From Frankia alni ACN14a (GTDB taxonomy: Bacteria > Actinomycetota > Actinomycetes > Frankiales > Frankiaceae): a DNA stretch of 64,000 bases. The notes below the pieces were generated by a model, which was not told where the DNA came from, made no database searches, and saw only the letters and a program-made list of their open reading frames with translations. Each line of letters opens with the position of its first letter. Within the stretch, counting starts at the first letter, position 1. The DNA lies in NCBI RefSeq assembly GCF_000058485.1, contig NC_008278.1:2970962-3034961 (forward strand), in the 5' to 3' direction. Positions 56,541 to 64,000 of the stretch are shown one piece after another. The translations under genes and the position numbers were made by a program.

Positions 56541-57755
56541 TCAGCGGGCGGGCGCGGCGGCGGACTGGCCGGCGGCGGACTGGGCAGCGGCAGCGGACTG
56601 GGCAGCGGCGAGGCCGAGCTCGACGTCGACGGGGGCGAAGAACCGGTCGACCTCGGCCGGGTCGACCTCGTCGAGGCTCGCCGGTGACCATCGGGGGTCG
56701 CGGTCCTTGTCGACGACCGCCGCCCGGATGCCCTCGACGAGGTCCGCCGTCGCGAGGCTCGCCCCGGCCAGCCGGTACTCCTGGTCGAGCGCCGCCTCCA
56801 GGCTCGTCATGGACCGCGCGGCCCGCAGCGCGCGCAGCGTGACGACCAGCGACGTCGGGCACTTGCCGCCGATCTCCGCCGCATCGGCGGTCGCCGCCGG
56901 CACGGGGCTCGCCGTGAGCGCCGCGAGGATCTCGGTGACCTTGTCGCCGCGGTAGAGCTCGTCGATCCACGCGCGGTCGGTGGTGAGATGCCCGGGGGGC
57001 GGGGTGTGGGCGGTGAAGTCGAAGGCGGCGAGCGCGTCGGCCGGGTCGGGCGCGCGGCGGAGTGCGTCGAGCAGGTCGGGGAGGCGGGCGGCGGGCAGGT
57101 AGTGGTCGGCCAGGCCGGCGGTGATCGCGTCGGCGGCGCCGATGCGGGCGGCGGTGAGGGCCAGATGCGTGCCGAGCTCGCCGGGGGCGTGCGACAGCAG
57201 CCACGTGCCGCCGACGTCGGGGATGAAGCCGATGCCGACCTCGGGCATGCTCAGTACCGACCGCTCGGTGACGATGCGGACCCCGCCGTGCGCGGAGACG
57301 CCGATGCCGCCGCCCATGACGATCCCGTCCATGATCGCGATGTACGGCTTGGGGAACCGGCGGATGCGGGCGTTGAGCCGGTACTCGCCCGCCCAGAACG
57401 CCAGCGCCCGCTCGGGTGCCCCGGCGAGCACCGCCTCGCGGATCGCCCGGATGTCCCCGCCGGCGCACAGCCCGCGCTCGCCCGCGCCGTCGAGGACGAC
57501 GACGGCGACCGTCGGGTCGTCCGCCCAGTCCCGCAGCGCCGCGTCGAGCAGGCCGACCATGGTCGGCGTCAGCGCGTTGATCGCGCGCGGCCGGTTCAGG
57601 GTGAGCCGTCCGAGCCGCCCGCCCGGGCCCTCCCGCCGCACCAGCACCTCCGGCTCCGATGCCGTGCCGGACGACGGACCGGTGGGGTGCCCGGCGTGCG
57701 CCGATCCGGGTGCCGATCCGGTGAGGGGCTGGGCATCAGCCGCGTGCGGGGACAT
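56541..57755 (-). CDS. 3-hydroxyisobutyryl-CoA hydrolase / enoyl-CoA hydratase family
   Basis: The 404-aa protein has the crotonase fold with GERGLCAGGDIRAIREAV and GGGIGVSAHGGVRIVTER, MPEVGIGFIPDVGGTWLLS, and the longer C-terminal region of HIBCH-type enzymes (FFAPVDVELG near the end). It would act in valine breakdown. I start at ATG 57755, since the frame's earlier ATG lacks an SD; the Ala/Gln repeats at the C-terminus look like slippage. Confidence 0.85.
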   Translation of the reverse strand: MSPHAADAQPLTGSAPGSAHAGHPTGPSSGTASEPEVLVRREGPGGRLGRLTLNRPRAINALTPTMVGLLDAALRDWADDPTVAVVVLDGAGERGLCAGGDIRAIREAVLAGAPERALAFWAGEYRLNARIRRFPKPYIAIMDGIVMGGGIGVSAHGGVRIVTERSVLSMPEVGIGFIPDVGGTWLLSHAPGELGTHLALTAARIGAADAITAGLADHYLPAARLPDLLDALRRAPDPADALAAFDFTAHTPPPGHLTTDRAWIDELYRGDKVTEILAALTASPVPAATADAAEIGGKCPTSLVVTLRALRAARSMTSLEAALDQEYRLAGASLATADLVEGIRAAVVDKDRDPRWSPASLDEVDPAEVDRFFAPVDVELGLAAAQSAAAAQSAAGQSAAAPAR

Positions 57756-57924
57756 GGGTGCGCCACCCTTCGAGTCGAGGAACAGCGGAACCGAGAGGAT
57801 TCCGCCCATCCTGCCGGCCGAGGGCTGCCCACGGTAGGGATCGCCCGTGCGGGTGCCGAGGCAGTCTGTTCACGCAGACGAACATACGTTCGACATTGGG
57901 GGTGTGTCGACCTACCGTTGATCC

Positions 57925-58336
57925 ATGGGCTTCGAGGACGATACGGAAGACGGGCCGGCGCCGCCGGCCCGGTTGGCGGTGATCGGCGGGCAGCTCGACG
58001 GGTTGCTGTCGGATGCGACCTGGCGGCTGTCGGACGCCGAGTTGGAGGCGTTGATGGAGGGGGTCTGCCGCCTGGTCGGGCGGGTGGCGGCCGCGCGAGG
58101 TCGCCTGCTGGTCGAGGCGCAGGTTCGGGGGTTCGCCCTGCGGCAGGGGGCGGTGGACACCGCCGGCTGGTTACGGGACCGGCTGTCCCTCGCGCCCAGA
58201 GAGGCGCGCCGGCAGGTCGCCCTCGCCCGTGATGTCCACGAGGTGTGCCAGGCCACCGGCGCGGCTCTGGCCAGCGGCGAGCTCACGGTCGAGCAGCTCA
58301 CAGTTCGGTTGAGGCACCACCGTTCGATCATGATGC
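57925..58336 (+). pseudogene. DUF222 (13E12-type HNH) gene truncated by the replication module
   Basis: The N-terminus (DATWRLSDAELEALMEGVCR, LVGRVAAARGRLLVEAQVRG, DTAGWLRDRLSLAPREARRQ) is the DUF222 domain, but after about 135 residues the homology stops and the frame runs antisense into a different gene. The HNH half is missing. The break coincides with the 3' end of the repSA-associated gene, so the module probably inserted here. Confidence 0.65.
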
Positions 58337-58630
58337 CCACCGGGGTGGAGGACCGAGCAGCCGCCGCAGGTCTGCTTTCTGCCGGTCGGTCAGCCGCGGG
58401 GCGCGTGCGAGGAGCCGCGCCACATGATCCTCAACGCGCGAACGGGCCGGGGGCCGCCCGCCCGCCCACCCGTCCGCCGGTGCCGGTCGCTGCGGGACGT
58501 GCGTGACGTCCGGGGCTGGTGTCGAGCAGGGACCTTCGGTGCTCATGTCCTGGCCGGCGTCGCGCCGGTCCGGGTCGTTCTCGCCCGGCACGTCGTCGAA
58601 CAGGGACGGCTGTACTCCCGGCCCGTTCAC
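58328..58630 (-). CDS. small gene downstream of the RepSA-like gene (100 aa)
   Basis: The GTG overlaps the rep stop (GTGA). The product has QPSLFDDVPGENDPDRRDAG and a helical end (VARLLARAPRLTDRQKADLR). It is the usual position of a small accessory gene after repSA in integrative elements. No function is known to me. Confidence 0.5.
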   Translation of the reverse strand: MNGPGVQPSLFDDVPGENDPDRRDAGQDMSTEGPCSTPAPDVTHVPQRPAPADGWAGGRPPARSRVEDHVARLLARAPRLTDRQKADLRRLLGPPPRWAS

Positions 58631-60012
58631 CGCTGCACCCCGCGGACGCTTCCCGCCCCGACCACCCGTGGTGGTGGACTGTCCGGGCCGCCGCGCCCGG
58701 CGTATTGCCAGGCCCGGACGGTGACCGTCGCCGGATCGCCGTCCGGACGGCCGAAGGCGTCGACGAGAGACCGCCCGGACTGTGCGGCGATCATCGTGCG
58801 AGCCCAGACGCGCCGTCCGTCGCGCAGGACCGTGAACGTGGTGGAGTAGCGGCGGGCTTTCGTGAGCCAGTGACCTCCGAAGCCCCACTGATGCGACCAG
58901 CGCAGCAGCCCCACCGTCCGCGCGGGTAGCCGTCCGGCCGCCTCATCGAGCGCTGCGGCATACCGTTCGTCCGCGCCGAGCTGCCAGCAGGTCTCGACCA
59001 GCCGCCGCCCGTGGGCGTTCAGCGGGAGGCGCTCCAGGTGGGCGAGGCTACGCACCGGCCGGTCGAGCATCCCCCCGGCCTGCACACTCTTCGTCAGATA
59101 CTTCGCCAGGTAGTTCGCAATCCGCCCGGCATCGGTCGAACGGTCCAGGACGATCGGGGAGATGTCGACCTGCGCACCCCAGCGCACCGCCCGCGTTCCG
59201 GCCGGATCATCCGGGTCCGGGGCGGGCACCGTCACGTCCGCGAGGACGCCGCGCAGGCAGTCGCCGATCAGGTCCGTGGTCGCCCACGCGGGGGGCGCCG
59301 CGATCTGCTCGGGATCCTCAATCCATCCGTCGAGTCGGATCACGGCGTGCAGGTGGACCAGGCCGCGGGCCTGCATTTCCGCCGCCTTCACGAACGTGAT
59401 CCGCAGCTGACGGCGCAGCCCCGCCACCGTCAGCCCCGCCGACCGGGCCACCGCGGACTCGACGCCGTCCCGGGTCGCCTTCCACAACCGGGGAACGAGA
59501 CTGTTCCACACCACCGCACCCGGATAGTCGAAGCAGTCCGCGCACAACGGCGACCCGAGCAGCGGATCCCCGTCACCGTGGCGGGCATGACACCCCGCCG
59601 CCCGGCCATGCGGACACGTGCCCCGCCGGGGGCGGCACGCCCGCGCCTGCCCGTCCTTGCCGGGCGAGCGGCGGGAATGCACCGGGCCGAAGCTGGGCGC
59701 GGTCAGCGTGACGAACAACGCCGGATGACCCGCCACCGTGTCCGGCACCCCGCCGCCACCGGCCAGCCCGGACAGCACAATCCGCCGGGCATCACGCTTG
59801 TAAACCTGCGAGCACGCCGGACACACCGACTCCCGCCGATTGTTACACCGCACATGCACCACACCGCCGGGTTGACCAGCGGACGAGAACACCCGCCGAA
59901 CCTCACCGGAACCCCGATCAACATGATCGGTATGACCGGTCAGGCGAATCGGAGAAGAACAACCACCAGCAACGACGGGAACACCACGAGAGTCGGGAAC
60001 ACCCTGGGGCAT
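58627..60012 (-). CDS. RepSA-type rolling-circle replication initiator
   Basis: The 461-aa protein has CNNRRESVCPACSQVYKRDA (N-terminal zinc motif), FVTLTAPSFGPVHS, LVHLHAVIRLDG (the His-x-His metal motif of HUH initiators) and YLAKYLTKS (the catalytic Tyr region). This is the pSAM2 RepSA family of actinomycete integrative elements. It would nick the origin to start replication of the excised element; the int/xis/tra genes normally beside it are not in view. Confidence 0.85.
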   Translation of the reverse strand: MPQGVPDSRGVPVVAGGCSSPIRLTGHTDHVDRGSGEVRRVFSSAGQPGGVVHVRCNNRRESVCPACSQVYKRDARRIVLSGLAGGGGVPDTVAGHPALFVTLTAPSFGPVHSRRSPGKDGQARACRPRRGTCPHGRAAGCHARHGDGDPLLGSPLCADCFDYPGAVVWNSLVPRLWKATRDGVESAVARSAGLTVAGLRRQLRITFVKAAEMQARGLVHLHAVIRLDGWIEDPEQIAAPPAWATTDLIGDCLRGVLADVTVPAPDPDDPAGTRAVRWGAQVDISPIVLDRSTDAGRIANYLAKYLTKSVQAGGMLDRPVRSLAHLERLPLNAHGRRLVETCWQLGADERYAAALDEAAGRLPARTVGLLRWSHQWGFGGHWLTKARRYSTTFTVLRDGRRVWARTMIAAQSGRSLVDAFGRPDGDPATVTVRAWQYAGRGGPDSPPPRVVGAGSVRGVQR

Positions 60013-60402
60013 AGGGAGATACCGCTTCCAGGCGGACCCGGTCCAGCCCGGCTAACGCCAGGCGGCACACAGGTCAACGGGCAAGGGCGGTCGTTGACGC
60101 CCCGAGCCCGGCCAGCTATTGGCAGCCCGTCTTATTGGCGTGACCCGTTCTAAGTAATGGCGATAGCAGTAGCTCAGCCACCCATATCAACGCATCACGA
60201 CACGCTTGGGTTCCCGCAATGCAGGAAAGCCCCGGGCAGGATGACGGAAGACGACATCCCACCGGGGCGGACGTGACCAGCCGCCACACAAGACGCGGGG
60301 CATGGTGAGAGCGAGGCCGTTAGCGCCGTGACGATGTTCGGGAGAAGGAGAAGACTGGCAGCCAGGCCCACGGCCGCCGGTGCGAATGCCCCCTGCCCCC
60401 GG
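60013..60402. other. upstream region of the rep gene
   Basis: About 390 bases without a supported gene. It contains a TATTGGC sequence twice (60118 and 60132 region), GTTGACG words and an AT-richer patch near 60130-60170, so it may hold the rep promoter and origin. The minus-strand lipoprotein gene ends at its right edge. Confidence 0.4.
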
Positions 60403-60984
60403 CTAGCACCCGCTCTGCGTGAACACGAGCGTGGTGACGAGCCAGGTGCCGTCCTGCCGGGTGAGGTCGGCGGTAATGCACTGGCGGGGCGTCGAGTTGG
60501 GCACCTGCTGGCCGGTGCTGCGGACGACCAGTGGCCACAGTGTCCAGTCCTGCACGTCGGTGACTCGTGCCTGCTGCTTCGATCTGCTGGTGACTCGTTC
60601 GTGGAGCGCGAAGCCCGGTTTGATCGAGCGGACCCAGCCGTTGGCCACGTAGGCGCGGACCACTTCCTGGGCCCAGGCGAGGGCCTGACCGGTGGCGCGC
60701 CGGGTCATGTCCGGATAGGTCGGATCGCCGAGTGTTTGTGCGTTAAGAAACCCCAGCCAGAACTGCTCGTAGGCGTCGTCGATCGGATCCCCGGTGTTCC
60801 CGAAGGTCGAGGAAGGACTTGGTGACGGTGAAGCGGCCGGTGGGGGGGTGGTTGCCGCCGTCGAGCTGCTGGCGGTCGGGGTCGGCTCTGGGGTGCTTTC
60901 GCTCGCGGAGCAGCCGGTGGCCAGAAGGGTCGCGGCGGCGAGCAGGGCACCCAGAGCCGTCCAGGTGTGGCTGTTCGCGCGCAC
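60403..60984 (-). CDS. lipoprotein (193 aa)
   Basis: A GTG start with GGGAGG precedes a signal peptide with lipobox LLATGC (cleavage before Cys25 of MRANSHTWTALGALLAAATL...). A Ser/Thr/Pro-rich linker follows, then a folded domain with the look of NTF2/SnoaL-like actinobacterial lipoproteins (DDAYEQFWLGFLNAQTLGDP, TWPL and QDGTWLVTTLVFTQSGC). Exported and membrane-anchored. Function unknown. Confidence 0.7.
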   Translation of the reverse strand: MRANSHTWTALGALLAAATLLATGCSASESTPEPTPTASSSTAATTPPPAASPSPSPSSTFGNTGDPIDDAYEQFWLGFLNAQTLGDPTYPDMTRRATGQALAWAQEVVRAYVANGWVRSIKPGFALHERVTSRSKQQARVTDVQDWTLWPLVVRSTGQQVPNSTPRQCITADLTRQDGTWLVTTLVFTQSGC

Positions 60985-61320
60985 CGCTTCCTCCCGACAT
61001 GGTGACCTTGCCCAGGGTCAGCCCTCACCGAAGTGATCGATATCGGTCAATCTAGGCGTATGTACCCGACGCAGAGGGTAGGGGCATGCGTCGTTCCGTG
61101 CCAGCCTTATCACTGAGACGCCAGCGCCGACAGGTCGGGCGACGACTCCGCACCCTCCAAGATCGCGCGTTCGACGAACGCGGTGCTGGCCCAGCCCTCC
61201 ACCGTGCGCAGCCGAATCGGGTGCTGGTCACGAGGATGGAGGACCCCGCTGGAGGGGCAGGGTCCTCCCGATAGTGGCGACGGTCGAGGGGGAGAGGGGT
61301 TCCGCCGCCACCAGGTTCGG
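60985..61320. other. intergenic region without a supported gene
   Basis: About 340 bases. Plus- and minus-strand frames cross it, but none has a trusted start, SD and composition together. It contains the promoter region of the lipoprotein gene (near 61000-61060) and the 3' flank of the next leftward gene. Confidence 0.35.
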
Positions 61321-61827
61321 TCAGCCGGAGCGACCGGCCGCCTGCCACGCCGCATACCGGCCAGCCGGCATGACCTCCCACACCTGCCGGCGCACCCACG
61401 GCGCCGCATCCGGAACACCGACCCCCTGCCCCGGATCGGCGAGAACCTCAACGTCGTGGACGACCAGCCGACGGCCATGGGTAGATATCTCAGGTCCGAC
61501 CGGTTCCTTTCCTGCGAGGACCAGTCCGAACGGCCGGGCGAACACCCCCAGCCGCAATCCGACCGTGAACGCCAACCGGGTAGCGTCCGCGGCGGTGTCC
61601 TGGGAGTGGATCGCGACAATCCCCACGTCCGCCATGGCCACCAGGCCCATGGCGACCTCGATCAGCCGGTCGGCCGACACCGGGATGAATTCCGCTTCCA
61701 CTGGCGCCCAACCCCGGCCCACGTCGTACGACAGCGGCGCCGCGACCAGCAGCCCGTTGCGGTCGGGAACCTCCATGTCGACCAGCGAGTGATACCCGTC
61801 GTCCTGCGTCGGCAGAAGGTCGCTCAT
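61321..61827 (-). CDS. hypothetical protein (168 aa)
   Basis: The ATG follows GGAGGTGACC, and the gene is coupled to the small gene upstream (ATGA). The sequence is a mixed alpha/beta fold (ADRLIEVAMGLVAMADVGIV, FARPFGLVLAGKEPVGPEIS) with no recognised family. It sits in a leftward unit headed by a DUF397 gene, a setting common in actinomycete regulatory pairs. Confidence 0.5.
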   Translation of the reverse strand: MSDLLPTQDDGYHSLVDMEVPDRNGLLVAAPLSYDVGRGWAPVEAEFIPVSADRLIEVAMGLVAMADVGIVAIHSQDTAADATRLAFTVGLRLGVFARPFGLVLAGKEPVGPEISTHGRRLVVHDVEVLADPGQGVGVPDAAPWVRRQVWEVMPAGRYAAWQAAGRSG

Positions 61828-62021
61828 GGGCCGGTCACCTCCACCGGGAGCGGCAACAGCACCAGCGGCACAATGCGCCAGTCCCCGTAACGGTGTTCCT
61901 GCGCGTAGCCTTCCGCCGCCCCAGGCGTCGGGAACGGGCCCACCATCCCCGTCACCACCCGGGCCGAGCCCTGCAACACGGCAACCGACCACAGCACCGG
62001 CGCACCGGCCGCCTCACCCAT
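61824..62021 (-). CDS. small hypothetical protein (65 aa)
   Basis: MGEAAGAPVLWSVAVLQGSA begins a small beta-rich protein. Both ends overlap adjacent genes by four or more bases. No family is recognised. Confidence 0.45.
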   Translation of the reverse strand: MGEAAGAPVLWSVAVLQGSARVVTGMVGPFPTPGAAEGYAQEHRYGDWRIVPLVLLPLPVEVTGP

Positions 62022-62367
62022 CGCCGGCCGCCGCCTGCCGCGGTTCCGCAGAACCCTCGCGGTGCGGCGCAGAGGCCAGCGCCGTGCGACGCAGCCGCGC
62101 GAACTCCCCGCTACGCAGACCGGCGACGAACGCCGCCCACTCCGACAGCTCGAACAGCAACGCCGCCCCCGCCATCGGACCCCGGCCGTGCCGCACCGCC
62201 ACCCCAGGCCCGGCAAGCCTCGACACCGGCGACCAGCCCGGCACCGCGGCCACCTCCACCGCCCCCGGCCCGGCCCGCGACGACCGCAACCACAGCAGCC
62301 GGTCCCGGCCCCAGACCCCCAACTCACACTCGACCCGCGCGAAATGCTCGTCCTCCCAGGCACCCAC
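62014..62367 (-). CDS. DUF397 domain protein
   Basis: The 117-aa protein has LLWLRSSRAGPGAVEVAAVP, RHGRGPMAGAALLFELSEWA and AFVAGLRSGEF, the DUF397 pattern. DUF397 proteins usually pair with an XRE regulator, and one lies divergently upstream. The start GTG has GGGAGGTTCTGG. Confidence 0.7.
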   Translation of the reverse strand: MGAWEDEHFARVECELGVWGRDRLLWLRSSRAGPGAVEVAAVPGWSPVSRLAGPGVAVRHGRGPMAGAALLFELSEWAAFVAGLRSGEFARLRRTALASAPHREGSAEPRQAAAGDG

Positions 62368-62769
62368 GCCAGAACCTCCCCTCTCCCGCCGGACGGTGAA
62401 CGACGGCCCCGGCCGGGGATACGCGGTCAACCCGACCGGAACCGTCACCACAAGTCCAACCCGCAGACCGACAGCACGACAGCGCACCCGCTAGCAGCAT
62501 CTTTAACCGTGTGTCATGCATGGCCAGCTCTACGTCATGCACGCTGCGGGGAGATGGCACCGGAGCACTCGACCGCCCGGCTCCAACCCGGGTTAGTCAT
62601 CCATGAGCCATCCGTACGCCATCGCCCAGATCTAGTCATCGATTGAGCCATTTAGCCATGATCCGAATTCGGATTTCGGGTATCCGCGTGGACACGGGGC
62701 GGAACCGTTCGTGATCCGTTAGCGTCCTCACCACACGGCGCAACACGGTCACACGGGCAGGGGGCGACG
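62368..62769. other. divergent control region
   Basis: About 400 bases between the DUF397 gene and the XRE/TPR gene. It contains repeated TCATGCA words near 62515-62545 and CCATGAGCCAT/GAGCCATTTAGCCATG direct repeats near 62602-62660. These look like operator repeats. No gene is supported. Confidence 0.4.
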
Positions 62770-64000
62770 GTGGTAGAGACCGAGCACCCGCAGTGGAACC
62801 CGGCCCTGCTCCGGGAACACCGCCACGCCGTCGGCCTGACCATGGAACAGACCGCCGAGAAGATCCGTAACCTGTCCTTCCCCGACGGCACCACACCGCC
62901 CGCCGCGACGTTCCAGATGATCGGCCGGCACGAACGCGGCCAGGTCTACCCCGGGATCGGCTACCAGCGCGCCTACGCCGCTCTGTACCGCACCACCCGA
63001 TCCGCCCTCGGATTCGCCCCGCCCCAGCTCAGCGGCCCGCACCATCCCGCCATCCGCCAGAGTGACCCGTCGCTCACCGGGGACGGGGTGGAAACCCCCG
63101 GCCGGCTGGGTCACCATAGGAGAACCGGCGCCGTGCCAGCCAACATCGGCTTGGAACGGCTCTGGCAGCCCGGCACGCTGCCCGCGGTGTTCGAGGAGGT
63201 GACCGCCACCCTGACCGCCTCCCCACTCCCACGCCGCCAGTTCCTCACCGTCTCCGGCGTCGCACTGGCCGCCGCCGCCCATGAATGGCTGGTCGCCGAC
63301 CCCGCGCGGATCTCCGCCGCCCTGGCAGGCCGCCAAGCCGACGCGAGCGTCATCGCCGACCTGAACAGCGGCGTCGATCTCCTCCGCCGCCTCGACGACA
63401 AACTCGGTGGCCAGGCCGTCTACGGCATGACCGTCGAACAGCTACGGCTCGCCGTCGGACTCCTCCGCAACGCCAGCTACAGCCAGGCGGACGGAAAAGC
63501 GTTGCACGCCATCGCCGCCGAACTGTCCCGCATGGCCGGCTGGACCGCCCAGGACACCGGCGCCCACGGCACCGCCCAACGGTTCTACCTGCTCGGCCTC
63601 CGCGCCGCCCACGAAGCCGACAACCCCGGCATCGGCGCGAACATCCTGCGCTGCATGGCCGAACAGGCATGCGGACGGGGCGACCCCCGCACCGGCGTCG
63701 AACTCCTCCGCTCAGCCCGAGCCGGCGCACGCGGACGGCTCACCGCCACCGAAAACGCCATCCTCGCCGGACAACTCGCCGTCGCCCACGGTCGCGCCCA
63801 GGATCGGCAGGCAGCCCGGAGCGCCGCCGACGAAGCCCGCGACCACATCGCGCAGGCCCGGCCCGACGAGGACCCACCCCACGTCTACTGGGTATCCGCC
63901 CACCACATCACCTACCAAACCGGCGTCTCTATGATCTTCAGTGGTGACCCCGCCGCCGCAATCCCGCACGTCCGCTCCGCCATCGACCATGTCGACCCGG
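62770..64000 (+). CDS. XRE-type HTH plus TPR regulator, incomplete at right edge
   Basis: The GTG at 62770 opens a 410-codon frame without stop to the window end. The first 70 residues are an XRE HTH (LREHRHAVGLTMEQTAEKIR, GRHERGQVYPGIGYQRAYAA), and then helical repeats (RRQFLTVSGVALAAAAHEWL, LRNASYSQADGKALHAIAAE, AAHEADNPGIGANILRCMAE) of TPR type follow. This is the common actinomycete HTH-TPR class paired with DUF397 genes. Confidence 0.75.
   Translation, partial: MVETEHPQWNPALLREHRHAVGLTMEQTAEKIRNLSFPDGTTPPAATFQMIGRHERGQVYPGIGYQRAYAALYRTTRSALGFAPPQLSGPHHPAIRQSDPSLTGDGVETPGRLGHHRRTGAVPANIGLERLWQPGTLPAVFEEVTATLTASPLPRRQFLTVSGVALAAAAHEWLVADPARISAALAGRQADASVIADLNSGVDLLRRLDDKLGGQAVYGMTVEQLRLAVGLLRNASYSQADGKALHAIAAELSRMAGWTAQDTGAHGTAQRFYLLGLRAAHEADNPGIGANILRCMAEQACGRGDPRTGVELLRSARAGARGRLTATENAILAGQLAVAHGRAQDRQAARSAADEARDHIAQARPDEDPPHVYWVSAHHITYQTGVSMIFSGDPAAAIPHVRSAIDHVDP

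Noticed and set aside
59011-60153. Plus-strand frame opposite the rep gene
   Set aside because: Composition is that of a shadow frame (Arg/Pro/His-rich), and the minus strand has the HUH and Tyr motifs.

Overview
The window is very GC-rich actinobacterial DNA. Chromosomal genes near 44-58 kb (F420-type LLM oxidoreductase, cobF, tsaD, ureG, a Fur-family regulator, an acyl-CoA dehydrogenase), DUF397 and RepSA-type genes, frequent GTG starts and 4-base ATGA/GTGA overlaps suggest a Frankia-like or related actinomycete. The genus is inference.

Layout. (1) 1-8.7 kb: accessory genes with two C39-like cysteine-peptidase-fold proteins, a Crp-type regulator, tandem paralogues, an nhaA fragment abutting a stand-alone hisB, and an endonuclease/exonuclease/phosphatase-family protein. 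(2) 8.4-43.9 kb: a phage-like integrated element, with a tyrosine integrase and excisionase-like gene at the right end, a large terminase at 11-13 kb and a terminase-small-subunit-like gene at 28 kb. No portal, capsid or tail gene is visible, and the left end is not defined. (3) 44-57.8 kb: ordinary chromosomal housekeeping and metabolic genes. (4) 57.9-64 kb: a truncated DUF222 gene abutting a pSAM2-type replication module, then a lipoprotein, DUF397 and XRE/TPR-type genes running off the right edge.

The most interesting part is 12.9-20.7 kb, which reads as two linked DNA-hypermodification modules. Each opens with a closely related ParB-like protein. Module A has a DpdA-like base transglycosylase, an unknown 127-residue protein, QueD, QueE and GTP cyclohydrolase I, but no QueC: a route to 7-carboxy-7-deazaguanine for insertion into DNA. 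Module B has a TET/JBP-type 2-oxoglutarate/Fe(II) dioxygenase, an amino acid:DNA transferase-like protein, a P-loop kinase and a FAD-dependent oxidoreductase-like protein: a plausible post-replicative route from thymine through hydroxymethyluracil and its phosphate to an amino-acid-decorated or aminomethyl base. One element would then modify both G and T (or C).

At 20.7-28.8 kb follows an array of small accessory genes. Ten promoters there share a nearly identical box: a -35 TTGCC-like hexamer, a 16-18 base gap, a TAnnnT -10 and, five bases later, ATGTCAACAAAGAAC. Most of these units end in a perfect hairpin, so the array looks like independent cassettes. The spacing predicts transcripts starting at the ATG of the box, that is, leaderless. 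The regulatory half of the element (31-42 kb) carries homologues of three actinomycete developmental regulators: a BldC-like protein, a BldD-like protein with the complete c-di-GMP signature, and a WhiB-like protein. It also carries a RecB/Cas4-type nuclease, an HNH nuclease and divergent repressor-like genes.
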